NCBI GenBank assembly: GCA_022614705.1
Contig: JAKEIB010000244.1
Span: 1 to 5,785, forward strand
Direction of reading: 5' to 3'
From: Planctomycetota bacterium
Lineage (GTDB): Bacteria > Planctomycetota > Planctomycetia > Pirellulales > Lacipirellulaceae
Length of the DNA: 5,785 bases
Positions 1 through 5,105 of this stretch are shown here, one piece after another. The position numbers and the translations under genes were made by a program. Position 1 is the stretch's first letter; every line of letters begins with the position of its first letter. A model generated the notes under the pieces. That model saw only the letters and a list, made by a program, of their open reading frames with translations. It did no database searches and was not told the origin of the DNA.

Positions 1-75
1 CAGCGCGGAGCTGAAAACAACGAATGCTCCGCCTACGACGCACAGGAACGCAACTACCGCGCCGTTCTGAGTCAT
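1..75 (-). CDS. N-terminal fragment of an unidentified membrane or exported protein
   Basis: A minus-strand reading frame starts at an ATG (complement of 73-75) and stays open to the left edge, giving 25 codons. The start is supported by a strong Shine-Dalgarno sequence, GGAGGT (complement of 83-88), five bases before the ATG. The peptide begins MTQNGAVVAFLCVV and continues as GGAFVVFSSAL. It has a very short polar head followed by about 20 mostly hydrophobic residues with no charged residue, as expected for a transmembrane segment or an uncleaved signal anchor. There is no positive charge in the first residues, which is unusual for a Sec signal peptide. The protein family cannot be recognised from so short a piece. 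The gene diverges from the aldehyde dehydrogenase gene across the repeat-bearing spacer. Start and strand are fairly sure; function is unknown. Confidence 0.6.
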   Translation of the reverse strand, partial: MTQNGAVVAFLCVVGGAFVVFSSAL

Positions 76-212
76 GCCGCACCTCCGTTGCCAGGTCTGA
101 CGAAGAAATCGCGAGGGCGGGTTTGAACCGCACCCGCATTGCCTGGGTGGCACGCGCTGAAGCTCGCGGAATTATGCAGGTAATAGCAGGCAGGCACGAA
201 GGGCCGGTGGTC
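76..212. other. Spacer left of the palindromic repeat, no gene seen
   Basis: I see no gene here apart from the leftward ribosome-binding site. There is a small perfect hairpin (GCGGGT at 117-122 with ACCCGC at 132-137, nine-base loop). There is also a wider six-base inverted pair (CGCGAG at 110-115 with CTCGCG at 163-168). The segment GGTTCAAACC on the minus strand resembles a tRNA T-loop, but no tRNA cloverleaf can be built around it. Short frames on both strands run on through the repeat to the right and show no domain. Confidence 0.5.
83..88 (-). promoter_or_regulatory. Shine-Dalgarno site of the leftward partial gene
   Basis: The complement reads GGAGGT, followed by GCGGC and then ATG (complement of 73-75). 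This near-perfect anti-16S match at five-base spacing is the main reason for calling the leftward gene, which is otherwise very short in this window. Confidence 0.6.
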
Positions 213-280
213 AATAGCCAGGGGCGTCAGCCCCTGGGGTCGAATCCCTCGGTTTCGTAAGCCCCAACGGGGCGACAGTG

Positions 281-289
281 GATCCTTAC
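281..289. repeat. Left 9-bp target site duplication of the MITE
   Basis: GATCCTTAC, directly abutting the left terminal inverted repeat and identical to 389-397. Confidence 0.85.
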
Positions 290-388
290 GGCCTTGTTGC
301 ACAATTCCCACCTATTGTGTTTGCATGCGTCAGTTTTGAAGTTGCTTGCACAATCAGTGGTGTAGTTTTCGAGTTATTCAACAAGGCC
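290..388. mobile_element. 99-bp MITE-like element with IS5/IS903-type ends
   Basis: The left end is GGCCTTGTTGCACAATTC (290-307). The right end (371-388), read inward on the opposite strand, is GGCCTTGTTGAATAACTC. The two agree at 15 of 18 bases, including the outermost ten. The flanks are identical 9-bp direct copies GATCCTTAC (281-289 and 389-397), the hallmark of transposition. The ends resemble the IS903 terminus GGCTTTGTTGAATAAATC of the IS5 family, as I recall it, and that group makes 9-bp duplications. The 63-bp interior cannot encode a transposase, so mobility would need an enzyme supplied in trans. The nonamer TTGCACAAT occurs twice inside (297-305 and 346-354), possibly as subterminal binding repeats. 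The element is about 44% G+C, lower than the flanking genes. Family assignment is inference; the insertion signature is seen directly. Confidence 0.85.
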
Positions 389-397
389 GATCCTTAC
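389..397. repeat. Right 9-bp target site duplication of the MITE
   Basis: GATCCTTAC, directly abutting the right terminal inverted repeat and identical to 281-289. The absence of any mismatch suggests the insertion is not very old. Confidence 0.85.
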
Positions 398-468
398 TGT
401 CGCCCCGTTGGGGCTTTGGTTTCAATCATTACGACTCCAGGAGCTGACGACCCTGGCTATTAACTGTT

Positions 469-481
469 GCCGCGTTGCGGC
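469..481. repeat. Small GC-rich hairpin at the edge of the palindromic repeat
   Basis: GCCGC (469-473) and GCGGC (477-481) pair perfectly around the loop GTT. It directly follows the right outer arm of the composite palindrome and may be part of the same repeat unit. No T-tract follows, so it is not called a terminator. Confidence 0.4.
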
Positions 482-523
482 TCTGAAACTGCTACTACTT
501 GCATAAACCTCCTCGGCGAAGGA

Positions 524-570
524 CGTGGTGAAACGTTACGCCGTGTTTCACCACGCCCTTTTAGGGCGTG
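524..570. repeat. Two overlapping stem-loops in the spacer
   Basis: The first hairpin pairs CGTGGTGAAAC (524-534) with GTTTCACCACG (545-555): 11 perfect base pairs and a ten-base loop. The second pairs CACGCCCT (552-559) with AGGGCGTG (563-570): eight perfect base pairs and a TTT loop. Bases 552-555 belong to both stems, so the full structures exclude each other, as in an attenuator or antiterminator pair. They could equally be two adjoining palindromic repeats of no regulatory meaning. They lie about 210-255 bases before the aldehyde dehydrogenase start, and there is no peptide leader or recognisable ligand-binding fold. Confidence 0.55.
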
Positions 571-766
571 CCACCCTGAATTTCCGGACGGCCCTAAAAT
601 TATATCGCTTGCATCGAAGACTGCAAATCACTTCACCCGGCGTCGTGCCGCTAGTCCGCCGCATAAGGGTGGCCTGTTGCACATGGTCGAGGTCTTTGTT
701 CTGATAATGTGATCGGCGTCGACAACAATACCTGACAGCGGTGAACATCAACCGCTATCGCATTAC
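571..766. other. Remaining spacer before the aldehyde dehydrogenase gene
   Basis: No gene is supported here. Short frames on both strands have no ribosome-binding site and no recognisable domain. There is an A+T-rich patch at 594-606 (CTAAAATTATATC) and a promoter-like box further right. I see no tRNA, riboswitch or CRISPR structure. Confidence 0.5.
703..708 (+). promoter_or_regulatory. Possible -10 box for the aldehyde dehydrogenase gene
   Basis: GATAAT matches the sigma-70 -10 consensus at five of six positions, and it lies 72 bases before the ATG. No good -35 sequence stands at 16-18 bases: the nearest candidate, TTGCAC at 677-682, is too far away and matches at only three of six positions. 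This is therefore a weak call, resting on the -10 alone. Confidence 0.25.
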
Positions 767-771
767 GAGGA
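767..771 (+). promoter_or_regulatory. Ribosome-binding site of the aldehyde dehydrogenase gene
   Basis: GAGGA lies nine bases before the ATG at 781. It supports this ATG over internal start codons. Confidence 0.55.
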
Positions 772-780
772 CTAACTGAT

Positions 781-2271
781 ATGGCTACAGCGACAGTCGG
801 ATTGCTCCCCGCGGTTGGCAAGTTTCTGGACAAGTCCCTGCAGCAGCCGTGGATTGGCGGCAAGGCGGCAAGTGCGTCTGAAGGCGGGACATTCGAAACG
901 CACGATCCCGGTTCGGGCGAGAAGCTGGCAACCGTCTCTCATTTTAATGCCCGCGACGTCGACGCCGCGGTCGCAGCCGCGCAGCGCGCGTTCGACAAGT
1001 CTGGTTGGGCCACGATGCCGCCGAACGAGCGCGGCGCGATGCTTCATCGGCTTGCCGACGAAGTCGAACGGCGGATACCGATCATCGCCCAAATCGAAGC
1101 GCTCGACGCCGGCAAGATCGAGGGCCAAGCGCAAGGCGACGTCGCAAACTTCGTGGCCACCATGCGATACTACGCGGACATGGCGCAACACATCGGCCGG
1201 CGAAACACGCTGGCGGTGAAAAGCCACGAAGCATGGACCATGCGGCATCCTTGGGGTCCGTGCGGTTTCATCTTTCCGTGGAACTTTCCATTCCTGCTCA
1301 TCGGTTGGGGAATCTCGCCGGCCCTGGCTGCCGGCAACACGGTTGTCATCAAACCGGCCGAGGACACGCCGCTGTCCGCAATTTACTTGGGCCAGTTGGC
1401 GAAAGAAGCTGGCATGCCCGACGGCGTGATCAACGTCGTCACGGGCCTGGGTGAAACGACAGGCGCCGCCGTCTCGAGCCATCCGGGCATGCGGCGGATG
1501 AGTTTTACGGGCTCACCCGAAGTGGGCCGCTTGGTCGCCGAGGCATGTGGGCGGAATCTCACGCCCGTGAAGTTGGAATTGGGCGGCAAAGGCGCGGCCG
1601 TAGTGTTCGATGACGTCGACGTCAAGGCGACGGCCGACAAGTTGGTCGGCGCAATCACTTTCCACACCGGTCAAGTTTGCTGCGACGCCACGCGGTGGCT
1701 CGTGCATCGTCGCGTTTATGACCAGTTTGTCGACGAGTGCGTGAAGCGCATGTCGCAAGTCCGTGTCGGCTATCAGATGCAAGACTCCACGCAGATGGGG
1801 CCCGTGGTCAATGAGAAGCAGCGGAAGCGTGTGCTGGGATATCTCGACAAAGGCGTGCGCGAGGGCGCACGTTTGCTTGTCGAAGGCGGCGCCGCGGACG
1901 TGCCCGGAAAGGCGGGGCACTACGTGAAGCCCGCGCTCATGGAAGGCAGTTTGGAGAACGTCGCGGCCCGCGAGGAGATCTTCGGCCCCGTGGCCTATCT
2001 GGCCAAGTTCGAAACTGAAGACGAAGCGCTGGCGATGGTGAACTCGACCGACTACGGGCTGGCAAATAGCGTGTGGTCGAGCGACCTTGGTCGATGTGGC
2101 CGGATTGCCGAACAAATGCGTGCCGGCAACTCATGGATCAACGCGCACAACGTCTTCCCGCACGGCGTGCCCTACGGCGGCATTGGCAAGAGCGGCCTGG
2201 GCGGCGGCGTAAACTCGCCCGAGACGCTGTTCGACTATTGGCGCAGCGTCAGCGTCGTGCGACCTTTGTGA
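781..2271 (+). CDS. NAD(P)-dependent aldehyde dehydrogenase
   Basis: This complete 496-residue protein has the usual length for the ALDH superfamily, cytosolic enzymes that oxidise aldehydes to carboxylic acids with NAD(P)+. The Rossmann/cofactor part shows FPWNFPF (165-171) with the active-site Asn168, then VIKPAEDTP with Lys191, and FTGSPEVG (242-249). LELGGK (265-270) carries the general base Glu266. FHTGQVCCDATR (294-305) carries the catalytic Cys300 in the GQxC motif. EEIFGPV (398-404) supplies the cofactor-binding Glu399 and Phe401. The C-terminus ends in PYGGIGKSGLGGG and then YWRSVSVVRPL, instead of the common GRExG motif. The ATG follows GAGGA (767-771) at nine bases. The substrate cannot be read from sequence: overall it looks like the broad ALDH1/2 and betaine-aldehyde group. 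The helicase gene follows closely downstream. Family very sure, substrate unknown. Confidence 0.95.
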   Translation: MATATVGLLPAVGKFLDKSLQQPWIGGKAASASEGGTFETHDPGSGEKLATVSHFNARDVDAAVAAAQRAFDKSGWATMPPNERGAMLHRLADEVERRIPIIAQIEALDAGKIEGQAQGDVANFVATMRYYADMAQHIGRRNTLAVKSHEAWTMRHPWGPCGFIFPWNFPFLLIGWGISPALAAGNTVVIKPAEDTPLSAIYLGQLAKEAGMPDGVINVVTGLGETTGAAVSSHPGMRRMSFTGSPEVGRLVAEACGRNLTPVKLELGGKGAAVVFDDVDVKATADKLVGAITFHTGQVCCDATRWLVHRRVYDQFVDECVKRMSQVRVGYQMQDSTQMGPVVNEKQRKRVLGYLDKGVREGARLLVEGGAADVPGKAGHYVKPALMEGSLENVAAREEIFGPVAYLAKFETEDEALAMVNSTDYGLANSVWSSDLGRCGRIAEQMRAGNSWINAHNVFPHGVPYGGIGKSGLGGGVNSPETLFDYWRSVSVVRPL

Positions 2272-2304
2272 TCCGCCCTTGTGACGGCTGGCGTCGAGCT
2301 GTCG

Positions 2305-4911
2305 ATGAACGACCGCCCAAACGACTCGCTGCCCGTCGCCAGCGTGCTATCGGACGTTGTTGCTGCGTCCCGCGCCGGCGCGGTCGTCGTTACGGCGCCG
2401 CCGGGCTCCGGCAAAACGACCCTTGTTCCGGCGGCCGTGCTGGATGATCTGCCCAGCGGTCGAAAAGTCGTACTGATTCAACCGCGTCGGCTGGCCGCAA
2501 GAGCCGTCGCGCGCCGAATTGCTCAACTTCGCGGAGGACACGTCGGCGGCGAAATCGGCTATCAGGTCCGTTTCGATAAGTGCGTGAGCGACGGCACGCG
2601 GCTTGTTGTCGTAACGACCGGCATTCTTTTGCGACGATTGCTCGACGACGTTGCATTGGAAGACGTTGGCGCCGTCGTCATCGATGAGTTTCACGAGCGG
2701 ACGATCGAGATGGACCTCGTCCTGGGTATGCTCGTGCGGATTCGCCAGACGGTCCGACCCGATTTGCGGGTCGTCGTAATGAGCGCGACGCTCTCCGCGG
2801 AGCCGGTCGCAAAGCTGTTGGGCGATTGTCCGGTCATTCACGCCGAGGGGCGACCGTTTCCCGTGCAGGTGCGTTATCAACGCCGCGGCACAAAGCAAAC
2901 GCTTCAAGACCTCGTGGCGAAACACATGCCGGCAGCGCTGCGCGAAACTCCGGGGCACGTGCTCGTGTTCTTGCCGGGCGTCGGAGAAATCCTGCGCTGC
3001 CAGGACGCGATTGCCCCACTGGCCGAGCGACTCGGCCACGCACTGCTGCCGCTATTCGGCGACCTACCGGCCGATCAACAAGATCGCGTGCTCAACGATA
3101 TTGGCCAGCGAAAAATCATCCTGGCCACGAACGTGGCCGAAACATCGCTCACGATTGAAGGCGTCACCGCGGTAATCGACTCCGGCCAGGCCCGGCAGAT
3201 GCGAGTCGCACCGTCCACCGGCTTGCCACGGCTGGAGCTTGTGCCGATCTCCAAGGCATCGGCCGATCAGCGGGCCGGCCGCGCCGGGCGGACGGCGCCG
3301 GGAATCTGCTGGCGAATGTGGGACGAATCCTCCCACAAGGCACGTCCGGCGACCGAAACGCCGGAAGTGCTGCGTAGCGATTTAGCTGAACCGCTCCTAC
3401 AACTTCTCGCCCTCGGCGAACGGGACGACTTTCCCTGGCTCGATCCACCTCCGCCGACGGCCGTTGAAAACGCCTGCCGTTTGCTCACGCTGCTCGGCGC
3501 GATCGACAGTCGCAAACAAATCACGCCGTTGGGAAACGAACTTGCCCGGTTGCCGGCCCATCCGCGACTTGGTCGGCTGCTGCTGGCCGGGGCAGGGCGC
3601 GGCGTGCTGCGCGAAACATCGATTGCCGCGGCGCTGCTTGCGGAGCGTGATCCGTTCCGAGCGCAGCAGTTCGATCGCCGTGGCCCGCGCGAGTATGGCA
3701 CCGTGCGAAGCCGCTCCGATGTGGTGGATCGCGTGTTCGCTTTGCAAGCATTTCACGCGGGCGCTAGCAATCCCGACCCAAATCTCGAGCTGCACCCGGG
3801 CGCCGCGCGAAACGTGCTGCGCGCGGCCGAGCAGTTGTACCGCATGGCCGATTTTCCGCGCGCGGAGAGAGCCGGGAATCCTGAGATCGCATTGATGCAA
3901 GCGCTCTTGGAGGCGTTTCCCGATCGATTGGCGAGGTTGCGCGCCGGCACACAGGATCGAGCGCTGTTGGTCGGGGGACGAGGCATACGAATCGACAGTG
4001 GCTCGCGCGTCCGCGGCGAACCGCTCTTCCTGGCAATCGATCTTAACGATGCCGGCGGCGAAGCGCGGGCGCGACTCGTCTCGGCAATCGATCGCTCCTG
4101 GCTTTCGACGCAGACGCTTAGCACGCGCGAAGAACTGTTCTTCAATCCCACAAAAGGACAAGTGGAGGCCCGACTCCGAACGTATTGGTCCGATCTAATG
4201 CTCGAGGAAACTCCGATTGCAATCACCCAGTGGGCGAGTCTCTCCGAGACTCGCATTCGCGTCCGCCGCAGCGGACGCGACCACTGGCGCACCGATACGA
4301 CCGCCGCCGCCGAGCTCCTCGCACAACACGCACGGCACCAGCTCGATCGCGTGCTGCCATCCTCGGACTCGCCCGCTGGAAAATTCCTAGCCCGAATTCG
4401 CTGGCTTACTGGTGCAATGCCGGACTTGCGGTTGCCTTCGCTCGACGACAACGATCTTGCGGAGATGCTGCCGGAATTGTGTTACGGCTTGCGATCGCTC
4501 GATGAGCTTCGCGCCGCCGACTGGCTCTCGTTCCTTCAAGGAAAAGTCGGCTACGACCGGCTGATGGAACTCGATCGCCTCGCTCCCGCCGAGATCGAGG
4601 TGCCCAGCGGCAATCGACACGCGATCGTTTATGACGCGGGGAAAGCGCCGATGCTGGCGGTGCGGATTCAGGAGCTGTTCGGTTTGCAGAAGTCGCCGAG
4701 CATATGCGGCGGGCGCGTGCCCTTGCTGCTCCATCTGCTTGGACCCAATTATCGGCCCCAGCAAGTGACCAACGACCTGCCAAGTTTCTGGCAGAACGCG
4801 TATCCGGAAGTCAAAAAGGAGCTTCGCCGCCGGTACCCCAAACACGCCTGGCCGGACGATCCTCTTCGAGCGCCCGCCACGCGCTCGGGATTGAAACGCG
4901 ACATGAAATAG
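2305..4911 (+). CDS. hrpB: ATP-dependent RNA helicase HrpB (DEAH/DExH family)
   Basis: The 868-residue protein is a complete superfamily 2 helicase of the HrpA/HrpB type, which uses ATP to unwind or remodel RNA. Counting from the ATG, Walker A is APPGSGKTT (31-39, Lys37), motif Ia IQPRR (58-62) and Ib TTGILLRRL (104-112). The Walker B box is DEFH (127-130), followed by SAT (160-162), VLVFLPG (219-225), LATNVAETSLTI (273-284) and QRAGRAGR (322-329). A helicase-associated (HA2-like) region follows at about 355-440. The C-terminus has the HrpB hallmark DLPSFWQNAYPEVKKELRR (from 824) and then RYPKHAWPDDPL. DEFH in place of DEAH is, as I recall, normal for HrpB. The ATG at 2305 is preferred because it leaves a short lead before the conserved SLPVASVL. 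A GTG at 2281 would add eight residues, and neither start has a clear Shine-Dalgarno site. The 33-base gap after the dehydrogenase suggests co-transcription. Confidence 0.95.
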   Translation: MNDRPNDSLPVASVLSDVVAASRAGAVVVTAPPGSGKTTLVPAAVLDDLPSGRKVVLIQPRRLAARAVARRIAQLRGGHVGGEIGYQVRFDKCVSDGTRLVVVTTGILLRRLLDDVALEDVGAVVIDEFHERTIEMDLVLGMLVRIRQTVRPDLRVVVMSATLSAEPVAKLLGDCPVIHAEGRPFPVQVRYQRRGTKQTLQDLVAKHMPAALRETPGHVLVFLPGVGEILRCQDAIAPLAERLGHALLPLFGDLPADQQDRVLNDIGQRKIILATNVAETSLTIEGVTAVIDSGQARQMRVAPSTGLPRLELVPISKASADQRAGRAGRTAPGICWRMWDESSHKARPATETPEVLRSDLAEPLLQLLALGERDDFPWLDPPPPTAVENACRLLTLLGAIDSRKQITPLGNELARLPAHPRLGRLLLAGAGRGVLRETSIAAALLAERDPFRAQQFDRRGPREYGTVRSRSDVVDRVFALQAFHAGASNPDPNLELHPGAARNVLRAAEQLYRMADFPRAERAGNPEIALMQALLEAFPDRLARLRAGTQDRALLVGGRGIRIDSGSRVRGEPLFLAIDLNDAGGEARARLVSAIDRSWLSTQTLSTREELFFNPTKGQVEARLRTYWSDLMLEETPIAITQWASLSETRIRVRRSGRDHWRTDTTAAAELLAQHARHQLDRVLPSSDSPAGKFLARIRWLTGAMPDLRLPSLDDNDLAEMLPELCYGLRSLDELRAADWLSFLQGKVGYDRLMELDRLAPAEIEVPSGNRHAIVYDAGKAPMLAVRIQELFGLQKSPSICGGRVPLLLHLLGPNYRPQQVTNDLPSFWQNAYPEVKKELRRRYPKHAWPDDPLRAPATRSGLKRDMK

Positions 4912-5015
4912 CCCGGACCTCCTAGCCGAGCGCCGGCGGATGGCGTATCAAATGTCTTGGCGACAGAGTGCGAGAAACCATGGATAGAATTCCATCCCGC
5001 GACCACGAGGTTATC

Positions 5016-5021
5016 TTGACA
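5016..5021 (+). promoter_or_regulatory. Possible -35 box for the beta-propeller gene
   Basis: TTGACA matches the sigma-70 -35 consensus exactly, and it stands 90 bases before the proposed GTG start. No convincing -10 sequence occurs at 16-19 bases: that position has GAAAAC. The match could therefore be chance. Confidence 0.25.
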
Positions 5022-5034
5022 CATTTTTCAGATG

Positions 5035-5056
5035 TTCGGAAAACCGCCATTCCGAA
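5035..5056. repeat. Small inverted repeat, possible operator
   Basis: TTCGGAA (5035-5041) and TTCCGAA (5050-5056) are perfect reverse complements, separated by eight bases. The site lies where a downstream regulator could act on the TTGACA promoter candidate. Seven-base arms are short enough to arise by chance. Confidence 0.3.
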
Positions 5057-5094
5057 AAGCCTGCAATTGCTGCGATCCGAGTTCACATCGTCGC

Positions 5095-5100
5095 GGAGGA
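5095..5100 (+). promoter_or_regulatory. Ribosome-binding site that favours the GTG start at 5106
   Basis: GGAGGA is followed by five bases and then GTG (5106), an ideal distance. The next in-frame ATG (5136) has no Shine-Dalgarno sequence, and the upstream in-frame ATG (4980) has none either. Confidence 0.6.
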
Positions 5101-5105
5101 TTTGG

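Larger units (their letters stand above)
259..416. repeat. Perfect 21-bp inverted repeat (inner stem of the palindrome)
   Basis: The bases at 259-279 and 396-416 are exact reverse complements, centred on GCCCCAACGGGGC. Positions 396-397 lie in the right target duplication and are identical to 288-289. Before the insertion the stem therefore closed on an eight-base loop (280-287) containing the palindrome GGATCC. As RNA or cruciform this would be very stable. No T-run follows, so it is not a typical intrinsic terminator. Confidence 0.8.
213..461. repeat. Composite palindromic repeat, split by a MITE
   Basis: Two nested inverted pairs define this element. The outer arms are 213-242 and 432-461: read as reverse complement, 27 of 30 bases agree, with the shared core AATAGCCAGGG and CGTCAGC. 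The inner arms are 259-279 and 396-416, a perfect 21-bp inverted pair with core GCCCCAACGGGGCGACAG. Removing the 99-bp insertion and one target copy gives an original palindrome of about 141 bp with the eight-base loop GGATCCTT. The left outer arm is itself a hairpin (CCAGGGGC at 219-226 with GCCCCTGG at 230-237, near-symmetric). The look of the element, and the pseudo-peptides it encodes, match dispersed repeats I associate with planctomycete genomes. That attribution is from memory, and copy number cannot be judged from one window. It is non-coding. Confidence 0.75.
4912..5094. other. Spacer between hrpB and the beta-propeller gene
   Basis: No intrinsic terminator with a T-run is visible after hrpB. 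The stretch is open in the frame of the next gene from an ATG at 4980, but those codons give no recognisable protein. It holds a perfect TTGACA and a small inverted repeat. Confidence 0.4.

Noticed and set aside
100..175. tRNA-like segment: the minus strand has GGTTCAAACC resembling a T-loop, with CGCGAG/CTCGCG as possible acceptor arms.
   Set aside because: The distance between the arms is only about 59 bases, no D-arm or anticodon arm folds, and the T-stem has a mismatch.
419..428. GGTTTCAATC, resembling the end of some CRISPR repeats.
   Set aside because: There is only one occurrence and no regularly spaced repeats or spacers, so no array is present.
24..463. Short open frames of 61-79 codons on both strands across the left spacer.
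   Set aside because: They run through the palindromic repeat and the MITE, lack ribosome-binding sites, and encode peptides (VVNSQGRQPL, TTPGADDPGY) that simply translate the repeat arms.
772..1482. 236-codon minus-strand frame opposite the aldehyde dehydrogenase gene.
   Set aside because: It is a shadow of a GC-rich coding region: no domain, and the opposite strand encodes a clear, complete enzyme.
2431..2700. The helicase as a possible defence or phage protein because of its DEFH box instead of DEAH.
   Set aside because: The full length and the C-terminal PEVKKELRRRYPKHAWPDDP signature identify ordinary HrpB, in which DEFH is, to my knowledge, usual. No defence partner genes are nearby.
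3397..4451. Long minus-strand frames (254 and 232 codons) opposite hrpB.
   Set aside because: They are antisense shadows with arginine/serine/alanine-rich low-information sequence and no motif, lying opposite well-conserved HrpB sequence.
4912..4940. GC-rich stretch after hrpB as an intrinsic terminator.
   Set aside because: Only short imperfect pairings around GCCGGCG can be formed and no T-tract follows.
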